Source of the DNA: Funneliformis mosseae
Lineage: Eukaryota; Glomeromycota; Glomeromycetes; Glomerales; Glomeraceae
Direction: 5' to 3'
DNA: 22,640 bases
Assembly: GCA_910592005.1 (NCBI GenBank)
Contig: CAJVPP010001116.1
Coordinates: 1-22,640 of the forward strand
How positions within the stretch are numbered: the stretch's first letter is position 1; every line of letters starts with the position of its first letter. Below the pieces are notes generated by a model that saw nothing but the letters and a program-made list of their open reading frames with translations, did not search any database and was not told the DNA's origin. This document shows positions 1-9,274 of the stretch, piece after piece. Both the position numbers and the translations under genes were made by a program.

Positions 1-342
1 TATAATAGATTACGAAGAATACTACACTTTTCAGATACATCCGCTTGCCTTTTATTTACGATTTGCTCCAATTTCGCATCCCGTGGTTGGAGGTGCGATA
101 TGTATTATCATAGCCAGCCTATTTATACCATACTCGAGTACATATCTAGGAAGATGGGGGCTTCTTCCAATATTTTATATAATAATTCTGAAGAAGGCTC
201 CATCTAAAAGTATATACCCGTTTCCCTTTTATTTACGATTTGCTTACTGGGTTGCTATACGCCTCTTTTTACATCCTCCGGAAAAAATAAATTAAACATT
301 TCCGAATTTTATAGAGATAGTATAACTTTTCGAACTAACATC
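1..342. repeat. Left flank with palindromic repeat copies
   Basis: No gene is supported here. Positions 1-35 match the right half of the palindromic unit found at 3955-4020 (a TACGAAGAA...CTACACTT core), and 143-200 match most of the same unit, with arms CTTCTTC (161-167) and GAAGAAG (190-196). A 20-bp direct repeat (CCTTTTATTTACGATTTGCT) lies at 48-67 and 225-244. The stretch just before the ATG at 343 is A/T-rich and is the likely promoter of the primase-helicase gene. The repeats suggest this is the left border of a mobile or multi-copy unit. Confidence 0.6.
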
Positions 343-3300
343 ATGCATACACCAACTAATTTTGACCAAACTGATCGCATCGGAATCGTCCCAGCCCTCT
401 GCTACGACGGCGCCGGCCCCGATGAATGTTTAAGTGACTCAAGCAGTTGTACTGATAATAGATCTGACTTAGGGTCAGATGATTATAATGACTATGAGTC
501 TAATTATGAGTCGGATAATGAAGAAGCTACCTGTGCCTCAACCAGCATTACCAAGACTCCATCAATTCAGCTACTAAATGTACAAGAGCAAAAGACTAAT
601 GCAACATACACTTTAAGATAAGAAAAGTTTAATAACGACTTCACTCCCAAGGACTTGCTAAATACCATTCGAGAAATTTTCCTATCACCACCTAGAGATA
701 TGTTAGATGAAAAGGGGTCATTGGAATATCTCCCAATCTATTCATTTCTCTTTCCAAATGAAAAAGGGTCTAGCTTATATAATGCTTATGACCGGGATGA
801 GGTGAGAGATAAATTGGTTATAAAAATCGATCAAGACGATTGAGCCCAAAGTTTTCCGTTGCAGATGACATTTCAGAAGTATATGGTTTACCCGGGATTC
901 ACGAATGTATTAATGGTCAAAAACCTTTAAGAGCTGTGATTGACATAGATGCTTCGCAGAAAGATATGGAAACAACTGGTGTTAAGGCGCAAGAAGTGTT
1001 TATTTGAATTTGTTGTTCTTTTATAAGAGCTTTGTATCGAATTCTTGATTGTAACTGGGAAGATATTCTCAAAGGATTGGTAATCGCTACATCATCGGAC
1101 CATAGCAAATGTAGCTACCATATTTTATATGCACCAGTTCTTCTCATAGATCACCATAAACTCAAATCATTCACTGAATTAGTATATACTATAACTGGTG
1201 AAAAATTTGGCATGTTTATTGATCGGAAATTATCTGGTCACAATTTTAACCTTCGCCTAATTGGTTCGGCAAAAAAAGGTCGTGTGAAGCGCATTCTTCA
1301 GTTATCACTAGATAATGGGTGGAATGAGCTCGACCACGCTAGGATTCAACCACCTACTAGCTTAGGACTTGAAGTAAGACCTCGAATGCTTAGCATAAAA
1401 AAAAATAATAATTCACTAAGAATATCCGTGGGTCGGGATATATTACAAAAATGTGCGAACTTAGTTTTGCAAAAGCATTCTAACTATCTTAGAGATTGGA
1501 ATATCGAGAAAAATGATTCGCAAAACTTCGTATATTTTAACCGAAAAGCTTCACTAGAATGTCCACTATGTAAACGTATACATGATAAGGATCAGCGGTG
1601 GTTCGGTCGTGTATATGCCAGCAGTGGAACATTCATTGTAAAATGCTTCCGGCAATGTAGTGATGAACTAGGGGAAGTTTTTGAATGCGACCCATCTATT
1701 GCAGAAAAAATTCAGCAAGAAAATAAAAATCCTCCACAATCCTCCCACAAGGTAAAGGCTCCAGGCTTCCCTAAAGCCTTCGTAAAAATACTATCTTGGG
1801 TCAAATATAGTGAGACCCTTACGGCTACAGAAACTTATAATGAAAGGTATGTAAGACCATTACCCAATGAAGACGATATTTATATGGGATCGCCTTGGGA
1901 AACAGGAAAAACTTATATTCTTGAAAATTTGGCTATCCCTAATGATGTAAATTTGCTAGTATTATCCACACGCTATTCTTACTCAAATGCTGTTACTACA
2001 AGGCTTAATCTTAAGTCATATTGCGATATCGATGGTAATATAAATCTACCTGATCATAAGAGGGTAGTATGCCAGATAGAAAGCTTACATCGTATTACCA
2101 ATAATTGTAAATGTAATAAAAAATGCAAATGTCTTCCAATCCATTATGACCTGTGGCTTGATGAAATAGTGTCTATAATTGCTCAAGCACAAAGTCATTT
2201 GGCAGGACAATCGATAGAAAAATTATATAAATTAATACAAGATGCGAGGCGCATTATTGTAATGGACAATGACTTAACTGACCTCAACATTGAATGGATT
2301 AAGGCCCTTCGCAAGGATAGAGTATTTTCAATTATCCATAACACTTATCAACCACAGGAAGGTAAGACATTCCGCTTGGCTCCCAATAAAGAAACTGTAT
2401 TAGCTGAACTCTGGGATTGGGCTAAGCAAATGTCTTTACTACTTTTTGAGAATCGGAAAAGCGTTTCGCTTATCTGCCATCTCAGAAAGGATGTGCAAGG
2501 GATTGTTTGTGCTCTTAAGACCGATTTTCCAGAACTACGGATTAAGGAATATCATGGTAAATCTGATCTGGTAGAAAAGGCTCACGATTTCAGTAACGTT
2601 GAAGAAGCATGGAAAGCCGTAGACCTAGTTGCTTATACTAGCACTCTAAAAATAGGAGTATCTTGCACTAATCCTAATTTTGAGCGAGCATTTTGTCTCT
2701 TTAATAGCTATATAGAAACAAATGCCAGAACGAATCAGATGTTATTTCGCATGCGATGCATTAAAGATTATATATGTCATATTGAGCAAAGATCGTCTAA
2801 TGTTCCCATTACAGAAGAAGGGCTATTTCGATGGTTGTTGAATGCTAAACGCGAATGTCTCCCCCAAGAGCTTCAGAATAGAGGAATATTTCCGGATATC
2901 GACTCTATTATTCGGAATAAGGAAGTACCAACTATTCGTTTATGGGTTGCATATATGTTAGAAAAATTTCGATCTCATCGTTTATTTGGCTGGAGAATGA
3001 TTGATTTTCTCCGAAATGCGGGTATGGTAATTTCTATCATAGAACTTATTCCTAAACCTAAAGATAATACGATATCATTATTCCAGACAGTAAAGGTGAG
3101 TTCATCTATCATTAAAGCGGAAGAAATTTCAGATATTTCAAATGCCCGTATTCTTGATCATGAGATAGCCGAGGTTTTGGAAAATAAGCCGAAGAAGACT
3201 TTAGAGGAAATGCGATCTCTAGACTGGCATCATATTGTAGAATGTTATGAGATTCCGCCTGAATCATTGACCGAAGAATTCATATTGAAGTATGGGAATT

Positions 3301-3938
3301 ATAATCATATGAAATGGTTCAGAGCTTATAGACAGTTACGAGACGCTGGCATTAACAATGAAACAGCTGTTGAGGCTATCATTCGCAAAGATTATAGAGA
3401 AGATAAACTTATCATAGCTACTCGAGCTGAGAGGCATCGAATTTGCTTGGAATTACTAAGGATCTGTATACCTGCTAAAGACATTGACGATAGGACACGA
3501 TATAAATCTGATGATGTCAAAAAGTGCTTGAACACTCCCGAATCAACATCGTATCTCCAGGGTTTAGTGTCTAAAATGGCTCGAGTATTTGATAATACAG
3601 ATGCATCGCGTAGTGCTAAAAAATCGGGATTAAAAACAATCTGAGCGAAACTTGGTTTATTAAATGCATCCCTTTACGCAACTTATGGATTGAAATTTAA
3701 GGCTGTTGATAAGAGTCAAAGATATTATCATTTAGTTGGTTTATTCGATAGCAAGGACGCTCCCAAGTTTCCTTCATACCAAACAGGAGAAGAAATTTAT
3801 TGGGAAAATGGTAAAGATACTTAATATGGATATAGTAAGATCTCACACGATGAATTATTAGGTAATCTTTCTAGTTCTAGCAAAGTTGATAATACGCAAA
3901 TTTCAGAAGATATTCAGAATTTATTTGATATGTGCTAA
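343..3938 (+). pseudogene. Primase-helicase (AEP primase + UL9-type SF2 helicase), broken
   Basis: A broken gene for a replication protein: archaeo-eukaryotic primase (AEP), then a zinc knuckle, then an origin-binding-protein/UL9-type SF2 helicase. Visible AEP signatures are the D-x-D pair (IDID, 939-950), the histidine motif SYHIL (1113-1127) and the RLIG motif (about 1254). The zinc motif is C-P-L-C at 1560-1571, followed by H at about 1581 and KCFR at 1641-1652, as in herpesvirus/NCLDV-clade primases. The helicase shows Walker A SPWETGKT (about 1890-1913) and a DE box LDEIVS (from 2157). The N-terminus is acidic and low-complexity. Lesions are TAA at 619, a one-base loss near 840, TGA at 1005, TGA at 3642 and TAA at 3822. 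Restoring one base gives 1199 codons exactly, so the lesions interrupt one gene. No introns are seen. The family is common in Rhizophagus (from memory). The largest uninterrupted stretch is 1008-3641. Confidence 0.85.
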
Positions 3939-3954
3939 TGCCATGCCCAAATAT

Positions 3955-4130
3955 ATATCTAGAAAAGTATAGTCTTCTTCCAATTTTTTATATAAGATTA
4001 CGAAGAAGACTACACTTATTCAAGTAGGTATCATTAAAAAAAAAATCTCGCTCCGGTCAGATACATAGTCACATACTTTGAGACGTAGGCTTCTACCAAA
4101 ATTATATATAATAATCGACTGATAATATTT
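3955..4130. repeat. Palindromic border repeat, right of the primase-helicase
   Basis: A perfect 11-bp inverted repeat (TAGTCTTCTTC at 3970-3980, GAAGAAGACTA at 4002-4012) encloses a 21-nt A/T-rich loop. It starts about 30 bp after the last stop of the primase-helicase gene. The unit matches 143-200 and the fragment at 1-35. A more degenerate copy follows at about 4085-4125 (GGCTTCTACC...ATATATAATAATCG). It could be a transposon border or a 3-prime-end hairpin; both readings fit its position. Confidence 0.6.
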
Positions 4131-4193
4131 TTTTACTTACTTTCCGGCAGATAATTCAAAGGGGATTTAGTGCTCCGATTTTTGAGCTAACCA

Positions 4194-4742
4194 CTAATCT
4201 TCAAAGAGATAGAGACCCGTATCCTCATCATCTGACTCGGAAACTGGATCTTCATAGACTCTGGGTGACTTTGTAGCTGAGCCTTTAATTACAACCCTAT
4301 CACCTAGTATTTCGACTCGGATCGAATCCGTTAAATCTCTTCTTAACGAATCTGCAAATAATTGTAAAGAAGCGGAAAACAAATGTTCATGGATTGAAGC
4401 ACTACTATCATCCGACTCAGAAATTGGAGCTTCAGGGATTCTGGGTTGAAGGGTCTCATCCAATAATTCAGAGGTCTTTGTGGGCTGAAGAGCCTCGGTC
4501 TCGGCCTTACGTTTCTGCCTCATCTGGTAATTGTGCGAATGAAACTTTGCAGAATATTTGGAACAATTTTTGGAACAATACCTCAAATCAGCATCAGTAG
4601 GAAATCCACAAATAAGGCAGGGACTTTTTTTTGAATTCTTTTCATACAATTTCCAGTGCCTATAACACCCTTCAGGGAGCCAGCATTTATTTCCACAAAT
4701 AGTACCATCCCTCTTAATATATGGGCAAGTAAAGGGGGCCAT
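4194..4742 (-). CDS. Small Cys/His-rich (zinc-binding) protein
   Basis: A complete 182-residue protein with two Cys/His clusters. The first is near the N-terminus (C6, C16, C20, C26, H29, in a CPY...CGNKC...GCYRHW context). The second is C42-x2-C45 and C56-x3-C60, with H68 and H70 after it. Both look like zinc-binding modules. The rest is a basic patch (about 74-80), then acidic serine-rich segments containing the phrase SESDD twice. No membrane segment or signal peptide is seen. I recognise the N-terminal pattern from multi-copy Rhizophagus proteins of unknown function, but cannot assign a role; nucleic-acid or protein binding is a guess. It is divergent from the GPTY gene at 4853, and the two starts are 110 bp apart. 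It has no introns or lesions. Confidence 0.7.
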   Translation of the reverse strand: MAPFTCPYIKRDGTICGNKCWLPEGCYRHWKLYEKNSKKSPCLICGFPTDADLRYCSKNCSKYSAKFHSHNYQMRQKRKAETEALQPTKTSELLDETLQPRIPEAPISESDDSSASIHEHLFSASLQLFADSLRRDLTDSIRVEILGDRVVIKGSATKSPRVYEDPVSESDDEDTGLYLFED

Positions 4743-4852
4743 GTAAGTATTTTAGGATATAAAACTCTCTTTCACTTTTAATTTCGTAATAAAATATGTA
4801 TTTAAATTAATCAGTATTATAATGAGATAAATTATCTTTTCACACTAACGCT
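4743..4852. promoter_or_regulatory. Divergent intergenic promoter region
   Basis: This 110-bp A/T-rich gap separates the divergent starts of the zinc protein and the GPTY protein, so it must carry both promoters. It contains several TATA-like runs (around 4758 and 4795-4805). No specific factor site can be named. Confidence 0.45.
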
Positions 4853-5350
4853 ATGGATATATTAGACCAATCGGCAGATGGGATTCACAAAAAAATCTAT
4901 AATCCCAAAACTAATCGCATGATCATTATCAATGGGCCGACATATCGTAAATTGCTACTCAGAGGGTATATGCATTGGAGAGAAGAAAGGCTTTTGATCC
5001 CGCCTTTACATGAATTACCAATATTAAAAAGTTATCTTTCTTTCATCTCCTATCGTATTTGGGGTATCGTATCAGAAAGAAGTTTACTAATGATGGTTAA
5101 CGAAAAAATAAGTCTATTGCAAATCTTGCTCCAAGCTAATTGGCACAATTTCACTTTATGTCAACTATTAAAATTATGCTGGGAGCGTGAAGAGACGAAA
5201 ACTTGGAGGAGTAACGTACTCATGAAATTCCTTCATCATCTGAATTTAGCTCCTTCAAAGTATAGACCGGGAGCTTTATGCGATGCATTTATCAAGACAG
5301 ATGTTTTAGGGTCAGAACATATATTAACTCTAGCACAAACGTTTTACTAA
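4853..5350 (+). CDS. Protein with NCLDV-like GPTY/2C-adaptor motif and MKF-DAF domain
   Basis: A complete 165-residue protein with two recognisable parts. Residues 16-40 hold NPKTNRMIIINGPTYRKLL, which closely resembles the NP-x-TGR-x-I...G-x-x-Y-x-x-L motif repeated in large DNA virus proteins (2-cysteine adaptor type). Tyrosines sit where the flanking cysteines would be. Residues about 109-165 (TWRSNVLMKF...LCDAF...HILTL) align with parts of the proteins at 10119-10814 and 13419-13841, defining a shared domain that I cannot name. A hydrophobic middle (about 58-95) could be helical. It has no introns or lesions. The gene lies between the divergent zinc protein and the recombinase. The function is unknown; protein-protein or DNA binding is a guess. 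Confidence 0.7.
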   Translation: MDILDQSADGIHKKIYNPKTNRMIIINGPTYRKLLLRGYMHWREERLLIPPLHELPILKSYLSFISYRIWGIVSERSLLMMVNEKISLLQILLQANWHNFTLCQLLKLCWEREETKTWRSNVLMKFLHHLNLAPSKYRPGALCDAFIKTDVLGSEHILTLAQTFY

Positions 5351-5382
5351 ATATTACTATAACATTTCGGTCTTAGATCATT

Positions 5383-5424
5383 CATAGCCTTGGAATGGGG
5401 GTTCCATGACTATGTATTTTTTTT
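5383..5424 (+). terminator. Stem-loop followed by T-run after the GPTY gene
   Basis: The arms CATAGCCTTGGAA (5383-5395) and TTCCATGACTATG (5402-5414) pair at 11 of 13 positions around a 6-nt G-rich loop. A run of eight T residues follows. It lies 33 bp after the stop at 5350. In a fungus this would not be a classical terminator, but hairpins at gene 3-prime ends are known to direct polyadenylation in Mimivirus-like viruses. That role here is inference. Confidence 0.4.
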
Positions 5425-5676
5425 GCATATCCTATCTACCCGCAATTTTCAAATGTTTGCAGAGCAAACCCCGGTCATAGTGGGTGGATTCACGTAGTGA
5501 ACACTCAGCATAAGCTATATTATTATTTTTTCGCTCCTCCAATCCTCCGATAGCTTTCACCGACCATGAGGTAGTGAAATGGGGGAATATTTTTTTCGAA
5601 TTGAACTTTATTCCACTTAATATAATCTAAATACCACAGATTATCTAACTACTACATATAATCTACATACCACATA
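5425..5676. other. Intergenic region before the recombinase
   Basis: No gene is seen. The notable content is a pair of 18-bp direct repeats, TATAATCTAAATACCACA (5621-5638) and TATAATCTACATACCACA (5657-5674). They are spaced 36 bp apart and end two bases before the ATG at 5677. They may be promoter elements or binding sites for the encoded recombinase; neither is shown. Confidence 0.5.
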
Positions 5677-6831
5677 ATGTCTGCAATTACAACCAAGTTC
5701 GTTACAGACCACCAACTCACTAATGAGATGAGTATCGAAGAGCTCGGTCAGTATGCGCAAGAAATGCGTGACCTCTTGGGAGATGATAGGGAGAAAAGGC
5801 GCCAGGCTCGTGATCGTCTTCAAAAAGGGTACAACTTTAGCAAAAAACAGGCATTTGCGTTGATACCTTCTCAAAGAACTGGTCGAACTAAAAATCAAGT
5901 AGTCCCCAAAGAAGGGGTATCAGAAGCAGAAGTGAATATATGCTATACTAAAAGCGCCTGCCAAGTATCAGATATTATCCCAGAAGGAGAAATCATTAGA
6001 GAAACGGCTCAGCGTATTATGCGGGATAGCCTTGGTGAAAAAGAAGTAAAACTTATAGTTAAAGCATTAGCCGAGACATCCCCTAATCCAGTTGCCTGCA
6101 CATCTAGTCTCAGTAGGCTCCGAAAGGAATTGCAAAAGCTTAATGCTCCAAAGGCAATAATCGAAGCTACGAAGATTCTAGGGATAACCACTTTATCGAA
6201 TAAAATCCAAAAGGAGAAGAGTTTATTATGTGAAGATGAAGGAATTCATTATCCAGACCACTTCTCGTTAGAATCAGTTAAGGAGAGATTGGATTCGTAT
6301 GATGTATCTAATACACCCGACAAACAGGCCCTAGCTGATGTAATGATTATGCTCTGTATCCGTCCAGCTGAAATTAAAGATTTGCGTATATCTAATGGAG
6401 GTGTAACAGGATATGTAAAAAACCGAGATCAACAGGATATTTCTCGAGTGTTTAGATCACTTGAAAAGAATGAAGAATAGGCAAAGCAATTGCTTACATG
6501 GATTCAGGAAGCAATATCTTCCAGACGGTTAGGAGACCCGGAGACGCCTGGAACTGGAATCTTGAGTAGGTTTCTGAAAAAAGCTGAATTTCTTCCCGAA
6601 ACTGGTAAGCCCTTACTTCCTAGTTCCTTACGTAATTTAGGAGCTGTATTTGCGGTTGTAGCGAGTGGGGTTAGGAATCTATCGAAAGCTAATACTATTG
6701 CTAGTCAAGCACTTCGACATAGTCCTAAAAATAACACTGCGCCATCGCAGAGGTATACTATAGTAAATTACAGACCTCGTGGAATGCCTTACGATCAAGT
6801 AAGCCCATTCATGTTCTTCGATGAAAACTAA
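5677..6831 (+). pseudogene. Tyrosine recombinase with one in-frame stop
   Basis: A 385-codon gene interrupted only by TAG at 6478-6480 (codon 268). It resembles the Rhizophagus tyrosine-recombinase family, which cuts and rejoins DNA through a tyrosine. Catalytic candidates are the Arg box IRPAEI (R229), SLRNLGAVFA (R319), the ALRH histidine (H348) and the nucleophile in QRYT (Y360). The H-to-Y spacing of 12 is a little longer than usual. The N-terminal half (about 1-200) is helical and charged and would be the DNA-binding part. The stop lies between the first Arg box and the rest of the catalytic domain, so without readthrough the product lacks R319, H348 and Y360. CAG-to-TAG is the simplest origin. 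No other lesion is seen, so the break looks recent. Two 18-bp repeats sit just upstream. Confidence 0.75.
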
Positions 6832-6951
6832 TCACATTATTTACATATAAGGGTTAGAGGGATCCCAGAGGGATTGAGTCGGGATATCAATGTGCGTAAT
6901 TTTATTTTTTTCGTTTAAGACAAGATCTAGCATATAGAATACATCACGAAA
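6832..6951 (+). promoter_or_regulatory. Intergenic cassette copy 1
   Basis: Contains GCGTAATTTTATTTTTTTCGTTTAAGA (6894-6920, given as its key parts: GCGTAATTTTA, a T-run, then TCGTTTAAGA) followed by AGCATATAGAATACATCACG before the ATG at 6952. It resembles the T-run plus start-proximal box seen before 7479, 8006 and 9896. A short palindrome (GGGATCCC) lies just downstream of the recombinase stop. Confidence 0.45.
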
Positions 6952-7317
6952 ATGGCCAGAATGGAATTAACCGATCAAAAGCATTCATCTGATATATCCA
7001 GCGAGCAGGAAGTTATCAGACGTACAGAGAAAACAGCCTGAATATTTGGACTAGACAAGCAGAATGCAGAAGTATATAGTACGCTTTCTGGAGAAATAAA
7101 AGCGCTAACAAATAGGCTGGATCATTATTGTTCTCAGCATAAAAAGCTTAAAAAGAGGGTTAAACCACTAGAAGAACGTGTAAAGTGGCTGGATGATAAT
7201 GTAGACGAACTATTTACTATGAAACATTGCAATTGTAGTAAAGAATCCATAAATACTTCGTCTGAGTCCAGTTCATCTGAGGAATTCGATTCTGATCATG
7301 TGCCACCAAGACGATAA
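6952..7317 (+). pseudogene. Coiled-coil protein with serine/acidic tail, one in-frame TGA
   Basis: A 121-codon reading frame with one in-frame TGA at 7039-7041 (codon 30), ending at TAA 7315-7317. After the stop it encodes a charged helical stretch (EVYSTLSGEIKALTNRLDHY, then KKLKKRVKPLEERVKWLDDN) with heptad-like spacing. A CNC motif and a serine/glutamate-rich tail follow (SSESSSSEEFDSDH). I do not recognise the family. The tail resembles the ends of other proteins in this cluster (ETDSSESKE in the next gene). CGA-to-TGA would explain the break. It is followed 161 bp later by the retropepsin-like gene. Confidence 0.55.
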
Positions 7318-7365
7318 TTTTGTGATCCTCCCATATCGAAGTCAAATCCGGTCCAACCAATAGTC

Positions 7366-7478
7366 CGGAGCAGTGATCATTGGTGCAGAATCACATTTTT
7401 TCGATTAAAAATACAGCATATATTATTTATGGCACATTTTCGATTAAATATATTCGGTTATAAAACATAATACTTAAA
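7366..7478 (+). promoter_or_regulatory. Intergenic cassette copy 2, with short upstream ORF
   Basis: GTCCGGAGCAGTGATCATTG (from about 7366) is followed by a T-run, CGATTAAAAATACAGCATATA and TTATTTATGG. The ATG of this box (7429) opens a 14-codon ORF closed by TAA just before the real start at 7479. A second CACATTTTCGATTAAATATA lies inside it, so the box is partly duplicated. The short ORF looks like the remnant of an earlier gene start. Confidence 0.55.
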
Positions 7479-7955
7479 ATGGCTTATATAGAATGTAAAG
7501 TTTGGCATTTTCAAGGAGATGATGATATAGATCTAAAAAGTCGTCACGAAGCAATGAAAGCAGGATGTAGATTCTATACAGTCAAGGCATTGATAGACAC
7601 ATCATCTAGAGAAAATTCTATTAGAAGAAGCTTGGTCGATAAGCTTGAGATGGAGTACACTGAATATAAAGAAAAAAACAGGTTAGAATGTCTGGATTTA
7701 TCTTTCCGATACGAGGGGAAAGATAGATTAGTATCTACTAATAGTGACGATGTTTTTAATGATTTCGTGATTATTGAAAAGCCGAAAGCAGACCTTGTAT
7801 TAGGATTACCATGGTTATGGCTTCGCGAAGCAAAAATAGATATGGAAAAACAAGGATTAACAATATATGGTGATTTTGTGCCATTCTGCGAGGAGACAGA
7901 TTCATCTGAGTCCAAAGAAACCAATGATTCCAATCATACGGGTCTGAAGCAGTAA
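7479..7955 (+). CDS. Retropepsin-like aspartic protease protein
   Basis: A complete 158-residue protein with the layout of a single-domain retroviral-type aspartic protease fold. The active-site loop is ALIDTSSRENSI (D40-T41-S42, where most relatives have D-T-G). The later hydrophobic signature PKADLVLGLPWLWL (103-116) matches the ILG-x-x-W segment of retropepsin-like domains in gag-pol and DDI1-type proteins. A serine/acidic tail follows. It has no reverse transcriptase or integrase neighbour, so this is not a retrotransposon as it stands. Whether D-T-S is active is uncertain, as D-T-S and D-S-G variants exist. The final codons (LKQ-stop) lie within the start of the next cassette copy. Confidence 0.6.
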   Translation: MAYIECKVWHFQGDDDIDLKSRHEAMKAGCRFYTVKALIDTSSRENSIRRSLVDKLEMEYTEYKEKNRLECLDLSFRYEGKDRLVSTNSDDVFNDFVIIEKPKADLVLGLPWLWLREAKIDMEKQGLTIYGDFVPFCEETDSSESKETNDSNHTGLKQ

Positions 7956-8005
7956 TCACGTAATTTTATTTTTTGTTTAAAGATACAGCATATACAGTAT
8001 TATTT
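7943..8005 (+). promoter_or_regulatory. Intergenic cassette copy 3
   Basis: GTCTGAAGCAGTAATCACG (which holds the retropepsin-like stop codon), then TAATTTTATTTTTTG, TTTAAAGATACAGCATATAC and AGTATTATTTATG, the ATG being the start of the F-box/LRR gene. The order is the same as in copies 2 and 5. Confidence 0.6.
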
Positions 8006-9077
8006 ATGACGCATTCAACCATCTTTTATTTACCAGAACTATTAGAACAGATTTTACATTTCTTGGCAATAGATAAGTCGCTCTATCCCGCTCTATTTGT
8101 ATCCCGACTATGGTACAGATGCGATGCACCTATTTTGTGAAAGCGTATCGAGCTAAAGAAAGGTGAAAGAAAGGATTGCACTCGATTGAAGAAATTTATG
8201 AAAATAGTACGTAAAAGACAAAAGCCAGTCTATAGTTCAAATCTAACTTATCTAGAAATTTCACACTACCGCCAGCTTTGGGATAAAAAAGTCAAAGGCA
8301 TTATGTGCTTGTCTCCAAACATAGTTCATTTAGATCTTAATTTTAGTACAGGATTTAGCGATAAAACACTAAATCGAATAGCAGAATCATACCCTAATCT
8401 GAAGTATCTTAATTTGCAAAAGAACGAGTATGTATCCAGTAATATAGGCATAATAACTGGTGAAGGTCTATTTGCTATTGCCCGGTCATGCCATAAATTA
8501 GCATATCTAAATATTTCTCATCGCACAAATATTTGTGAACTATCAATTTGTAATGTATGTTATTCGTTCTTGCCCAAGGCTTCAGCATCTCAGCCTTAGC
8601 TTTTGTAAAATTACCGATATAACTATCAAAGAAATTGCTAGTTCATGTTTTAATTTAAAGTATCTCGATTTGGAAGGGTGTGGTAATATTAGCAAAGAAG
8701 CTGTAGATCAGCTCATTTCACTTAATCTAAATGTTCATGTTGAGAATTTTGTGCCGAATTGGGTACATTCCCTAAATAATGGAGCCTCATATGCGATTCA
8801 TAATCTCGCAAGGCGTCTGGGAATACCACATGATGCACCAAGAGATGTTGCATCCTTAGATAATTTTATCAATGACGAATTATCAAGGAGATTGGACTGT
8901 ATTCTAGCTAGAACATCACCCCGGAGTGGTGGTCGGTTATATAACACCTGGCATAGTGTTGATAATAATCAGAATTCGGTCATATCTCAGATACACCAGC
9001 AACCTAACAGACGATCGCCAAGGATTAATTTTGGTAGAATACTAGCCGATCAAGTAGAATGGTACCGATCTAACTAA
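8006..9077 (+). pseudogene. F-box/LRR protein, broken
   Basis: A gene for an F-box protein with leucine-rich repeats, normally a substrate adaptor of SCF ubiquitin ligases. The N-terminus (LPELLEQILHFLAIDKSLYP, then ALFVSRLWYRCDAPIL) is an F-box. Repeats of the AMN1/SKP2 type follow ([56 protein letters not shown]). The C-terminal part (to WYRSN) is not LRR. Lesions are TGA at 8138-8140 (codon 45, after PIL, where relatives have W) and a 4-bp tandem duplication ATGTATGT (8553-8560) that shifts the frame within the LRRs. Removing one ATGT gives 356 codons exactly. A deleted second copy of this gene lies at 9840-10070. Confidence 0.8.
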
Positions 9078-9274
9078 TCTGGAGCAGTGATCATCAGCTC
9101 AGATGATTTTTTGTTGGGTTATAGTCTGTGTGATAAAAAATATAGATTAGCTAACCTGTTCTAGACATGGGCACTGTCCGGTGCTAGTTGAATTTTTTAC
9201 GAAAATTTCGTGTAATTGTTGAGGAGAGAGATTTGGAAATAGTGGATGCCCCTCTCCAGTAAACCGGATTTTAT
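9078..9274. repeat. Intergenic cassette copy 4 and short palindromes
   Basis: CTGGAGCAGTGATCATCAGC, then CAGATGATTTTTTGTTGGGTTATAG...GTGTGATAAAAAA (9079-9150), is a full-length copy of the 75-bp repeat also found at 9989 and 10801. A 13-nt palindrome ACGAAAATTTCGT (9199-9211) and inverted GGAGAG/CTCTCC arms (9222-9256) lie beyond the 3-prime end of the minus-strand gene at 9275. No gene is seen. Confidence 0.55.

Noticed and set aside
1..295. Open frame at 83-295 as a membrane protein
   Set aside because: It is composed of the palindromic repeat and its flanks and has no homologue known to me.
7479..7955. LTR retrotransposon around the retropepsin-like gene
   Set aside because: No reverse transcriptase, RNase H, integrase, primer-binding site or long terminal repeats are seen.
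8535..8600. Intron in the F-box/LRR gene instead of a frameshift
   Set aside because: A 4-bp tandem duplication exactly restores the frame when removed, and no donor/acceptor pair of normal length fits.
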